NCBI RefSeq assembly: GCF_015704865.1
Contig: NZ_JADQTO010000001.1
Coordinates: forward strand, 620,100 to 654,340
Length of the DNA: 34,241 nt
Direction: 5' to 3'
Source: Actinoplanes aureus
GTDB lineage: Bacteria; Actinomycetota; Actinomycetes; Mycobacteriales; Micromonosporaceae
Shown: positions 19,302 through 26,587 of the stretch, piece by piece
Position numbering within the stretch: position 1 is the stretch's first letter
How the letters are laid out: each line of letters starts with the position of its first letter
Position numbers and translations under genes: made by a program
The notes under the pieces: generated by a model
Databases searched by the model: none
What the model was told of the DNA's origin: nothing
Seen by the model: the letters and a program-made list of their open reading frames with translations, nothing else

Positions 19302-20516
19302 GCCCGATTCCTCGGGCACGGCCAGGGCGGCCGCGCGCCGGAGCAGGAAGTCCCGCTCGGCGGCGTTGCGGGCCAGGGACGCCGCTCGTTCCAGTTCGCG
19401 CCGGCCCTCCGCCGGGCGGCCGAGCCGGACCAGCAGATCGCCGCGGACGCTGGGCAGCAGGTGGTAGTCCGCCAGCTTCGAGTCGGCGCGCAGCTCGTCG
19501 AGCAGGTCCAGGCCGGCCTGCGGGCCGTGCGCGAAACCCACCGCGACGGCCCGGTTCAGCCGGACGACGGGGGTCGGGAGCAGCCGCTCGAGCGCCTCGT
19601 ACAGCGTGGCGATGCGTACCCAATCGGTCTCTTCGGCGGTGCGGGCCTGCGCGTGACAGACCGCGATCGCGGCCTGCAGCACGTAGGGCCCGGGCGGCCC
19701 CTCCGCCTCGCGGGCGCGCAGCATCGCGGCGAATCCGCGGCGGATGAGCAACTGGTCCCAGCGGCCCCGGTTCTGTTCGTGCAGCGGGATCGGCTCGCCG
19801 CCCGGTCCGGTGCGCGCCGCCGACCGCGACTGCTGGATCTCCATGAGCGCCACGAGACCGTGCACCTCGGCCTGCTCGGGAGCGAGGACGGCGAGCAGCC
19901 GCCCGAGCCGCAGCGCCTCCAGGCACAGGTCGGCGCGGATCAGATCCGCACCCGAGGTGGCCGAATATCCCTCGTTGAAGATCAGGTAGACGACCTCGAG
20001 CACGGACGAGAGCTGCGTGGACGGCTCGTAGGACACCCCCGCCTCGGCGAGCGTGCGCTTGGCGGCGGCGATCCGCTGCACGATCACCTGTTCGCCGACC
20101 AGGAAACCCCGGGCGATCTCCGCCGGGCTCAAGCCGGCGATCACGCGCAGGGTGAGTGCCACCCGGGCTTCCGTCGGGAGTACGGGATGACAGGACGTGA
20201 ACATCAGCCGGAGCACGTCGTCGTCGCCCGGTTCCTGGTCGGTCTCGGACAAGCGGGCGATGTCCGGTGCGAGCCGCTCCTGGGTACGGACGCGTCTGAT
20301 GTGGTCGACGGCCCGGCGCTTGGCGATGGTCATCAGCCAGGCGCCGGGGTTCTCCGGGACTCCGGTCGCCGGCCACTGCTCCAGGGCGGCGACCAGCGCG
20401 TCCTGTGCCAGTTCCTCGGCCAGGCCGACGTCGCGCACCAGCCGCAGGAGCCCGGCGACGATCCGCGCGGACTCCTGCTTCCAGACGACGCCGACGGTGG
20501 CCGAGGTGTCGGTCAC
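18609..20516 (-). CDS. DUF6596-type ECF sigma factor continuing in frame into a tyrosine-recombinase-like domain
   Basis: One uninterrupted frame of 635 codons. Residues 1-~402 are a complete SigJ/DUF6596-type ECF sigma factor: region 2 (LLRLVRDVGLAEELAQDALVAALEQW, NPGAWLMTIAKRRAVDHIRR), region 4 (EARVALTLRVIAGLSPAEIARGFLVGEQVIVQRI) and the long C-terminal helical extension (YLIFNEGYSATSGADLIRADLCLEALRLGRLL). Such proteins normally end near residue 400-420. Here the frame runs on into ~230 residues resembling a tyrosine recombinase. GTG 20516 overlaps the stop of the YCII gene (GTGA), the standard pairing for this sigma group. The fusion may be real, or the result of a lost stop codon or a sequence error. 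The sigma part is confident; the single polypeptide is not. Confidence 0.75.
   Translation of the reverse strand: MTDTSATVGVVWKQESARIVAGLLRLVRDVGLAEELAQDALVAALEQWPATGVPENPGAWLMTIAKRRAVDHIRRVRTQERLAPDIARLSETDQEPGDDDVLRLMFTSCHPVLPTEARVALTLRVIAGLSPAEIARGFLVGEQVIVQRIAAAKRTLAEAGVSYEPSTQLSSVLEVVYLIFNEGYSATSGADLIRADLCLEALRLGRLLAVLAPEQAEVHGLVALMEIQQSRSAARTGPGGEPIPLHEQNRGRWDQLLIRRGFAAMLRAREAEGPPGPYVLQAAIAVCHAQARTAEETDWVRIATLYEALERLLPTPVVRLNRAVAVGFAHGPQAGLDLLDELRADSKLADYHLLPSVRGDLLVRLGRPAEGRRELERAASLARNAAERDFLLRRAAALAVPEESGMLLGPAVAGFVGSLGPATSRAYGQTLHRIARSAGDRLPLAGLTAAGIAEICAMAWPDVAPRSWNRHVAAVRSFATWAGVPELASGLRPRRARPGSVAVHAPLPPSEPSLRERALWCLLRESSAKVGAVLALNVEDLDLADRSARDGAIVWRSGTARLLPELSAGVPGGGLVPPDGGPGRGPPPAPADLCPETGRRRLSYERAEYLCKRMTGRSLGRLRHAPAVPGDPGQR
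18742..18815. other. Internal G/C homopolymer tract, likely unreliable sequence
   Basis: Runs of six to nine G or C (for example AAACCCCCCCCC and TCGGGGGGGA) interrupt otherwise normal coding sequence in the recombinase-like domain. The look matches the window ends. The reading frame is preserved across it (PELSAG before, LCPETGRRRLSY after), but residues inside are low-complexity Gly/Pro and probably wrong. Confidence 0.6.
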
Positions 20517-20836
20517 GGCCCGAAGACCTGGTGGATCACGCTCTCCCCGTCACCGACGATCTTGCGGAATCGGCGGGCCAGCTCGATCGCCTCCTCCTTC
20601 GACCGCACCTCGACCAGGGCAAATCCGCCGATCGCCTCCTTGGCCTCGGTGAACGGCCCGTCGGTCACGGTGATGTCGTCACCGGCCGAGGTCATCTTGA
20701 ACCCGACCGGGTCGAGTCCGCCGGTGGCGAGCAGGACGCCGGAGGCGGTCAGCTCCTCGACGAACGCGGCCATCTCGGCGTAGAGGTTGGCGTCCGGCTC
20801 GGTGGTCTGGGCCTTCTGCATCATCAGGTAGCGCAT
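20513..20836 (-). CDS. YCII-related (YciI/DGPF) protein
   Basis: A 107-residue protein of the YCII fold, with MRYLMMQKAQ at the start, FVEELTASGVLLATGGLDP, the signature TDGPFTEAKEAIGGFALVEV, and RFRKIVGDGESVIHQVFGP at the end. These proteins are nearly always encoded upstream of DUF6596-type sigma factors, and here the stop overlaps the sigma start. The biochemical role is not settled; a sensor or modulator of the sigma factor is a common suggestion. GGAGA shortly before ATG 20836 fixes the start. A longer frame upstream runs through the inverted repeat at 20885-20918 and is not used. Confidence 0.92.
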   Translation of the reverse strand: MRYLMMQKAQTTEPDANLYAEMAAFVEELTASGVLLATGGLDPVGFKMTSAGDDITVTDGPFTEAKEAIGGFALVEVRSKEEAIELARRFRKIVGDGESVIHQVFGP

Positions 20837-20884
20837 CGTGTTCTCCGTTTCGTGGGCGGTTGTGCACCAGCGTCGATCCAGCCC

Positions 20885-20918
20885 ATGTGACAGGTAATTC
20901 AAGCATTACCTGTCACAT
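20885..20918. promoter_or_regulatory. Perfect 14-bp inverted repeat, probable operator
   Basis: ATGTGACAGGTAAT (20885-20898) and its exact reverse complement ATTACCTGTCACAT (20905-20918) are separated by six bases (TCAAGC). The element is AT-richer than its surroundings and lies 48 bases before the YCII start and 50 bases before the DUF998 start. It could control both divergent units. Its shape suits a dimeric TetR- or GntR-type repressor, but no such regulator gene is next to it. Confidence 0.75.
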
Positions 20919-20968
20919 CGGGAGATCGACGCTTGGGCAGAACAGCTGATCCGACGAAGGAGCCCGAG

Positions 20969-21583
20969 ATGACCAGTGTTGCCTTCAGCCGTACCGTTGC
21001 CGTCCCGTCCCGCCGTGCTGCACTCGTCGCCGCCGCACCACTGTGGACCGCCGTGTCGCTCGCCCAGGCCGTCACCCGCGACGGGTTCGACCTGATGCGG
21101 CACCCGCTCAGCCAGCTCAGCACCGGTTCGCTCGGCTGGTTGCAGATCACCAACTTCGTGGTGGCCGGTGTGCTGATGGTGTTCGGCGCCGGAACCCTGG
21201 AGGGAAAGTGGGCGCCGCGGCTGACCCGGACCGCCGGTTTCGGCATGATCGCCGCCGGGCTGCTGGTGATGGACCCGGGCCTGGGCTTCCCGGCCGGCAC
21301 CCCGGACACCGTGCCGACCACGATGAGCTGGCACTCGATCGGGCACATGGCCGCCGGCACGGTCACCTTCACCGCCCTGATCGCGGCCTGCTACGTGCTC
21401 GCCCGGCGGTTCGCGGCACGCGGTTCGCACGGCTCGGCGGTGGCCGCCGTGATCGCCGGAACCGCCCTGCTGGCCGGCAATCTGTGGGCGATGTCCGGCG
21501 GCACGGCCGGCACCGTGACGCTCGCCGTCGGCTCGATCACCGCGATGGGCTTCCTCTCGGTGGTCGCACTCCGGACACGTTGA
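20969..21583 (+). CDS. DUF998 family six-helix membrane protein
   Basis: A 204-residue integral membrane protein with about six hydrophobic segments, at roughly 18-36, 54-72, 88-104, 127-147, 155-175 and 180-200. DLMRHPLSQLSTGSLGWLQITNF and the DPGLGFPAGTP loop are typical of DUF998 proteins annotated in actinobacteria. The function is unknown. AAGGAG at 20957-20962 sits six bases before ATG 20969 and fixes the start. It is divergent from the YCII-sigma unit, with the 14-bp inverted repeat between them, so shared regulation is likely. A strong hairpin follows its stop. Confidence 0.87.
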   Translation: MTSVAFSRTVAVPSRRAALVAAAPLWTAVSLAQAVTRDGFDLMRHPLSQLSTGSLGWLQITNFVVAGVLMVFGAGTLEGKWAPRLTRTAGFGMIAAGLLVMDPGLGFPAGTPDTVPTTMSWHSIGHMAAGTVTFTALIAACYVLARRFAARGSHGSAVAAVIAGTALLAGNLWAMSGGTAGTVTLAVGSITAMGFLSVVALRTR

Positions 21584-21601
21584 CACCGGCCGGCAGCACG
21601 A

Positions 21602-21628
21602 GGTCCGGGCGCGAATCGCGCCCGGACC
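21602..21628 (+). terminator. Hairpin terminator after the DUF998 gene
   Basis: A perfect 12-bp stem GGTCCGGGCGCG / CGCGCCCGGACC with loop AAT begins 18 bases after the stop at 21583. No T-run follows. Confidence 0.7.
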
Positions 21629-21718
21629 CGGCCGCTAGCGGACCGCGATTCCGCACGTTCGCCGCCGTGACCGCCAGGTGATGCTGTTTACCGGCGGTCG
21701 CGCTGGGGCGGTGAGGGA

Positions 21719-21758
21719 AAGCCGGGCCCGCGCCGGGAGAGCGGGCACGGGTCGGCTT
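21719..21758 (-). terminator. Candidate terminator after the transporter gene
   Basis: On the minus strand an outer stem AAGCCG / CGGCTT and an inner stem GCCCGC / GCGGGC form a nested hairpin followed by TTCCC. It lies 43 bases past the transporter stop (21802). The stretch 21629-21801 holds no gene I can support. Confidence 0.4.
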
Positions 21759-21801
21759 CGGCGGGACGACCGGTCACGCGTACCCCGAAGAAGCAGGACC
21801 C

Positions 21802-23190
21802 CTAAAGGCGCTGCAGTTGCGTCACCACCATGGCGATCGCGAAGAAGCCGTAGAAAGCGATAGCCACCAGCATCCCGCCGAGCCGCCATCCGCCCAGCTT
21901 GACCGCTGCGGGCAGGTCTCGGGTGTTGAGGCGGATCAGCAGGATCGAGTAGAGCAGGGTGACCACCGACGCCGCGCAGGTGGAGACGATCAGCAGGCCG
22001 AGCGGCTGGTCGAAGCCGGCCAGCAGGATGGCCGAGCCCAGGATGATCTCCGCCCAGACCACGACGAGGTAGAGGCGGGGTTCGGTCCAGCGGGTGGACT
22101 CGGTCAGGTAGTTGCGGCGCAGGAAGTCGGAGGCGAGCCGGCCGATGATGTCGAGCAGGCCCATCGCCGCCGCCCAGAGCGAGACCACCGCGACCGACAG
22201 GAAGAGCAGCCGGAGCCAGCCGCCCACCTCGTCGGCGAAGATGTCGCCCTGGATGCGCAGGAACGACGGGTCGGACTTGAGGTCGTCAAGGCCGAAGAGG
22301 GTCTCGTAGGCCAGCAGGCTCATCACGCTGATCGTCACGAAGCAGACCGCCACGAACGAGCTGAGGTGCTCGATGTTGGCCCGCTTCCACCAGACCTTCC
22401 AGCGGGCCATCGAGGTGTCGTCGATCGGGAAGGTGTACCGGTCGGTGCCAGCCGCCTCCACCTGGCCGGTGATCGGGGAGACCAGCCGGGGCACGTGTGC
22501 CCCCATGCCATAGCGCTTGTCGCGGATCCAGTTGCTCAGAACCAGATTGTGTACGCCGCCGGCGCCCGCCGCACCGATCGCACTCAGGATCAGGGTGAAG
22601 GTGATGCCCTCCGGGATCTGCCCGAACTCGGTGACCGTGGCCTTGGCGCCCTCGCCCCAGGTACCCAGTGAGATCACGAAGATCACCACGACGACCAGGA
22701 AGAACAGGGTGAGGCCGACCTTGACGAACTCGACCTTCTCCACGGTGTTGTAGATGACCTTGGAGAAGGACAGCAGCAGGCCGACGATCACCAGGGTGGC
22801 CACCGTGATCCAGACCGGATCACCACCGCCGATCAGGTACGTGAACACGGTCGAACCGCTCGTCGCCCAGCCGGGCCAGACGTACTGGAAGGCGCCGGCC
22901 AGGCAGATGATGATGCCCCAGCCCTTCCACCAGCGGGAGAAACCGACCAGGGCGGTCTGCCCGGTGGCCAGGGTGTAACGCTCGATCTCCATGTTGATGA
23001 CGAACTGCACGGCGAGCGTGGTGAACGCCAGCCAGAGCAGGCCGAGGCCACCGATGGCGGTCAGGTACGGCCACAGGATGATTTCACCGGCGGCCATGCC
23101 GATGCCGACGGCGACGACGCCGGGCCCGACCATCCGGCGTAGTGAGAGGGGTTCGGGGAGTTCCCGAGTGGTGGTCTTCTCGGTAAGCAT
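21802..23190 (-). CDS. Nramp-fold transporter lacking the metal-binding motifs
   Basis: A 462-residue membrane protein of the LeuT/Nramp fold with about eleven hydrophobic segments. In true Nramp transporters helix 1 carries DPGN and helix 6 carries MPH, which bind Mn/Fe. Here helix 1 reads VGPGVVAVGIGMAAGEIILWP (motif position AAGE, residues 33-36), and helix 6 reads AGAGGVHNLVLSNWIRDKRYG (209-227), so the Asp, Asn and Met ligands are gone. A substrate other than a divalent metal is therefore likely. It follows the shikimate/quinate dehydrogenase gene by 26 bases in a catabolic locus, which suggests uptake of a shikimate-type acid or a related organic acid. ATG 23190 is chosen because GGAG lies six bases before it; ATG 23208 is the alternative. 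Confidence 0.82.
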   Translation of the reverse strand: MLTEKTTTRELPEPLSLRRMVGPGVVAVGIGMAAGEIILWPYLTAIGGLGLLWLAFTTLAVQFVINMEIERYTLATGQTALVGFSRWWKGWGIIICLAGAFQYVWPGWATSGSTVFTYLIGGGDPVWITVATLVIVGLLLSFSKVIYNTVEKVEFVKVGLTLFFLVVVVIFVISLGTWGEGAKATVTEFGQIPEGITFTLILSAIGAAGAGGVHNLVLSNWIRDKRYGMGAHVPRLVSPITGQVEAAGTDRYTFPIDDTSMARWKVWWKRANIEHLSSFVAVCFVTISVMSLLAYETLFGLDDLKSDPSFLRIQGDIFADEVGGWLRLLFLSVAVVSLWAAAMGLLDIIGRLASDFLRRNYLTESTRWTEPRLYLVVVWAEIILGSAILLAGFDQPLGLLIVSTCAASVVTLLYSILLIRLNTRDLPAAVKLGGWRLGGMLVAIAFYGFFAIAMVVTQLQRL

Positions 23191-23216
23191 CTCGCGCTCC
23201 AGAAGCATGGGAGGGG

Positions 23217-24035
23217 TCACACGGAAAGGCCGGCCAGGATTACGTCGAGGTGGTCCAGCATCCGTGCGGTGTCCGGGGTGAGGCCGGTGAACAGCTGAAA
23301 CGCGGCGGCGGCCTGGTAAGCGCACATCGCCGTGCCGCCGACCGCCCGCGCACCGGCGGCACGGGCGGCACGCAGCAGCTCCGTCACCAACGGCATGTAG
23401 ACGATGTCGACGACCCACAGCCTGCGGTGGAGCAGCTCTGCGGGCAGCGGTAGACCGGGGTGGTGGTGCATGCCGATCGGACTGGCGTTGACCAGCCCGT
23501 CGGCGCTCGCTAGCAGTCCGGGCGTGGCGGTTGCCACGTGTGCCGCACCGAGCCGGCCGGCCAGTTCCGCGCGCCGGTCGGCATCCGGGTCGACGATGGT
23601 GAGCCGCTCGACACCGAGGCCGAGCAGCGAATGCGCACAGGCGGCTCCGGCTCCGCCGGCTCCGAGTTGCACGACGTGGCCGGTGGCGGCGTCCGGCAGG
23701 GTCGCCCGGAACGCCTCGGTAAACCCGTACGCGTCGGTGTTGTGGCCGTGCCGCTCCCCGTCGCGGAAGACCACGGTATTGACCGCGCCGATGGCGCGGG
23801 CCTGCGGCGACAGGTGATCGAGCTGCTCGATCACCTGTTGTTTGAAGGGATGGGTGACGTTGAGCCCGGCGAAGCCGTCACGTTCGGCCTCGTCGAGAAC
23901 CTGTCCGAGGCGGTCCACGTCGAACAGCGTGTAGCTGAGGTCGAGGCCGTGGTGACGGGCCTCCACCTCGTGCAGTGCCGGTGACAGCGACGCGCCGATC
24001 CCCGCTCCGACCAATCCGCAACGGAGAACCGCCAT
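23217..24035 (-). CDS. Shikimate/quinate dehydrogenase (AroE superfamily, catabolic type)
   Basis: A 272-residue NAD(P)-dependent dehydrogenase acting between shikimate (or quinate) and 3-dehydroshikimate (or 3-dehydroquinate). The substrate domain has SLSPALHE (16-23), NVTHPFKQ with catalytic Lys65, and HNTDAYGF with Asp101. The Rossmann domain has QLGAGGAGAA (about 123-132) and TIVDPD at 146-151; Asp149 at the end of strand beta-2 favours NAD over NADP, as in the catabolic QsuD type. It is first in a two-gene unit with the transporter, and diverges from the TetR and dehydroshikimate dehydratase genes. A catabolic rather than biosynthetic role is inferred from that setting. Confidence 0.9.
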   Translation of the reverse strand: MAVLRCGLVGAGIGASLSPALHEVEARHHGLDLSYTLFDVDRLGQVLDEAERDGFAGLNVTHPFKQQVIEQLDHLSPQARAIGAVNTVVFRDGERHGHNTDAYGFTEAFRATLPDAATGHVVQLGAGGAGAACAHSLLGLGVERLTIVDPDADRRAELAGRLGAAHVATATPGLLASADGLVNASPIGMHHHPGLPLPAELLHRRLWVVDIVYMPLVTELLRAARAAGARAVGGTAMCAYQAAAAFQLFTGLTPDTARMLDHLDVILAGLSV

Positions 24036-24055
24036 GTCACTCTCCCGGGCTAATG

Positions 24056-24075
24056 AACTAACTGGTACGTTAGTT
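24056..24075. promoter_or_regulatory. Probable TetR-type operator in the divergent promoter region
   Basis: AACTAAC (24056-24062) and GTTAGTT (24069-24075) form a perfect 7-bp inverted repeat with a 6-base spacer (TGGTAC). It lies 20 bases before the dehydrogenase start and 67 before the regulator start, inside the only gap between the two divergent units. It is a natural site for the adjacent TetR protein. Confidence 0.7.
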
Positions 24076-24142
24076 ATCGGGTGTGACGGCCACCACTGTC
24101 AAGGCCCACGGCAGACTTGCCCTCATGACGCAGGAGAAATCG

Positions 24143-24778
24143 ATGTCGGCACTCACGGGAGAGCGGCGGCGCGACGCCGAGCGCACCCGTCTGGAGCTGC
24201 TCGACGTGGCCACCGACGAGTTCGCCGAGCGCGGCTACAGCGGCGCCCGGGTCGACGAGATCGCCGCACGTACCCGCACCACGAAACGGATGATCTACTA
24301 CTACTTCGGCGGCAAGGAGCAGCTCTACCTGGCGGTGCTGGAGCGGGCGTACGCGGAGATCCGCGCCGCCGAGCGCACCGTCGACGTCGACCACCTGGAG
24401 CCGGCCGCGGCCCTGCGCCGGCTCGCCGAGGTCACCTTCGACCACCACGAGGCGCACCCCGCGTTCATCAAGCTGGTCGGGGTGGAGAACGCCCAGCACG
24501 CCAAACACATGAACCACGTCGCCCGGCTCGTCGACCTGAACAGCTCCGCGGTCGCCCTGCTCGACGACGTCCTGAAGCGGGGACGCCGCGACGGCACGTT
24601 CCGCGACGGCGTCGACGCCCTCGACGTGCACATGCTGATCAGCTCGTTCTGTTTCTTCCGGGTCGCCAACCGGCACACGTTCGGCGCGCTCTTCGACCGG
24701 GACCTGCTGGACCCGGAACGGCGGGAGCACTACCGCACCATGCTCGGCGACCTGGTCACCGGTTATCTGCAAATCTGA
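24143..24778 (+). CDS. TetR/AcrR family transcriptional regulator
   Basis: A 211-residue TetR repressor. The DNA-binding domain spans about residues 12-60, with the helix-turn-helix in GYSGARVDEIAARTRTTKRMIYYYFGGKEQLYLAVL. The C-terminal ligand-binding part contains HPAFIKLVGVENAQHAKHM, and resembles regulators of aromatic or quinate catabolism. AGGAG six bases before ATG 24143 supports this start; ATG 24125 and GTG 24083 are in frame but have poorer sites, and the longer form would reach toward the operator. It is 12 bases upstream of the dehydroshikimate dehydratase gene, so it probably regulates that gene, itself and the divergent pair. The inducer is unknown; a shikimate or quinate pathway acid is likely. 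Confidence 0.88.
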   Translation: MSALTGERRRDAERTRLELLDVATDEFAERGYSGARVDEIAARTRTTKRMIYYYFGGKEQLYLAVLERAYAEIRAAERTVDVDHLEPAAALRRLAEVTFDHHEAHPAFIKLVGVENAQHAKHMNHVARLVDLNSSAVALLDDVLKRGRRDGTFRDGVDALDVHMLISSFCFFRVANRHTFGALFDRDLLDPERREHYRTMLGDLVTGYLQI

Positions 24779-24790
24779 ACAGGAGGCTCG

Positions 24791-26584
24791 ATGCGCCGAT
24801 CGATCGCGACAGTCTGTGTGTCCGGCACGCTGGACGACAAGCTCACGGCGGCTGCCGCCGCCGGATTCGACGGCATCGAGCTATTCGAGAACGACCTGGT
24901 GGTCTCGCCCCGATCACCCGATGAGATCCGTACGCGCTGCGCCGACCTCGGTCTGAGCATCGACCTCTACCAGCCGTTCCGTGACTTCGAGGCGGTACCG
25001 CCCGCGCAGCTCCGGGCGAACCTGGAACGGGCGGAGCGGAAGTTCGACGTGATGGCCGCCCTCGGCGTGGACACCGTGCTGGTGTGTTCGTCAGTCTCCC
25101 CGGACGCGGTGGACGACGACGAACTGGCCGCTTCGCAACTGTCCATGCTGGCCGACCGGGCCGCCGGCCGCGGGATGCGGATCGCCTACGAAGCGCTCGC
25201 CTGGGGACGCCACGTCTCCACATGGGACCACTCCTGGCGAATCGTCCAGCGCGCGGATCATCCGGCGCTCGGGCTCTGCCTGGACTCGTTCCATGTACTG
25301 TCCCGCTCGGCCGAGCTGGACGGCATCGCGGACATCACCCCCGGGAAGATCTTCTTCCTCCAGCTGGCCGACGCGCCCAACCTCAGCATGGACGTGCTCC
25401 AGTGGAGCCGACACCACCGCCTCTTCCCCGGTCAGGGTGCCTTCGACCTGCCCCGCTTCGTCGACCTCGTGCTCGCCGCCGGCTACGACGGACCGCTCTC
25501 GCTCGAGGTTTTCAACGACGTCTTCCGGCAGTCCGACCCGGCGCGGACCGCGGTCGACGCGATGCGTTCGCTGATCGCCCTGGAGGACCGGCTCTCGGTG
25601 CGCGGTCTGCCCTCCGCACCGCAACTGGCCGGGCTCTCCTTCACCGAGTTCGCCGTCGACGGCCGCTCCGGCCCGTCGCTGCGGGTCGCACTACGCGGTC
25701 TCGGTTTCACGCACACCGGCCAGCACCGCACCAAACCTGTCGAGTTGTGGGAGCAGGCCGCCTGCCGGGTCGTCCTGAACAGCGCGGTCACCGAGCCGGG
25801 CGCGGCGGCCATCAACGCCTTCGCCATCACGTCGGAGGACCCGCAACGGTCCCTGCGCCGAGCCGAGGCGCTGCTCGCACCGGCACACCCCAACGTCCGT
25901 GAACCCGGCGAGGCCGAACTGGCCGCGATCACCGCCCCGGACGGTACGAGCGTTTTCATCACCCGTCCCGACGACGACTGGCGATCCGATTTCCTGCCGA
26001 CCGGTGTTCCGGTCGCGGCCGGAGCCGGCCTGCTGTCGACCGACCATCTCGGACTCGCGCAGCCGTTCGACCACTTCGACGAGGCCGGCCTCTTCTATCA
26101 CTCGGTGCTCGACCTGGATCATCTGGCCACCGGGGAGTACGCCGCACCGTTCGGCCTGATGCGCTCCCGGGGCGTGGCCAACCCGGACCGGACCGTACGC
26201 CTCGCCCTCACCGTCGCGCTGCTGCGCCGCGGCGAGTGGGCACCGGCCGTGGCCGACCCGCAGCATGTCGCGTTCCGTACCGGCGACATCGTGGCGACGG
26301 CGTCCGCCCTCTCGCTGGCCCGGCTCCCGGTGCCGGACAACTACTACGCCGACCTGGCCGCCCGATTCGCCCTGCCGGACGACTTCGTGGCCACCCTCCG
26401 CCGGCACGGCATCCTCTACGACCGCGACTCGTCCGGCGGCGAACTGCTCCATCTGTACACGCCGGTGCTCGGCGGCCGGGTGTTCTTCGAGATCGTCGAA
26501 AGGCGTGGTGGTTACGACCTCTTCGGCGAGGCGAACGCCCCGGTCCGGATGGCCGCCCAACGCCACCGCCGCCTCAGCGGCTGA
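24791..26584 (+). CDS. qsuB: Two-domain 3-dehydroshikimate dehydratase (QsuB/QuiC1 type, TIM barrel + HPPD-like)
   Basis: Converts 3-dehydroshikimate to protocatechuate. The protein is 597 residues. The N-terminal xylose-isomerase-like TIM barrel (1-~260) carries the metal and catalytic residues expected for this enzyme: Glu134 (AYEALAWG), Asp165 and His168 (CLDSFH), Gln191 (LQLADAP) and Glu239 (LSLEVFND). The C-terminal part (~270-597) is a vicinal-oxygen-chelate region like 4-hydroxyphenylpyruvate dioxygenase, with STDHLGLAQPFDHFDEAGLFYHSVLDL and FFEIVERRGGYDLFGEANAPVRMA. The role of that second domain in the family is not settled. AGGAGG precedes ATG 24791 by six bases. Protocatechuate ring-cleavage genes and a 3-dehydroquinate dehydratase are not in the window. 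Annotation pipelines often call this a sugar isomerase or HPPD, which is misleading. Confidence 0.88.
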   Translation: MRRSIATVCVSGTLDDKLTAAAAAGFDGIELFENDLVVSPRSPDEIRTRCADLGLSIDLYQPFRDFEAVPPAQLRANLERAERKFDVMAALGVDTVLVCSSVSPDAVDDDELAASQLSMLADRAAGRGMRIAYEALAWGRHVSTWDHSWRIVQRADHPALGLCLDSFHVLSRSAELDGIADITPGKIFFLQLADAPNLSMDVLQWSRHHRLFPGQGAFDLPRFVDLVLAAGYDGPLSLEVFNDVFRQSDPARTAVDAMRSLIALEDRLSVRGLPSAPQLAGLSFTEFAVDGRSGPSLRVALRGLGFTHTGQHRTKPVELWEQAACRVVLNSAVTEPGAAAINAFAITSEDPQRSLRRAEALLAPAHPNVREPGEAELAAITAPDGTSVFITRPDDDWRSDFLPTGVPVAAGAGLLSTDHLGLAQPFDHFDEAGLFYHSVLDLDHLATGEYAAPFGLMRSRGVANPDRTVRLALTVALLRRGEWAPAVADPQHVAFRTGDIVATASALSLARLPVPDNYYADLAARFALPDDFVATLRRHGILYDRDSSGGELLHLYTPVLGGRVFFEIVERRGGYDLFGEANAPVRMAAQRHRRLSG

Positions 26585-26587
26585 CAG

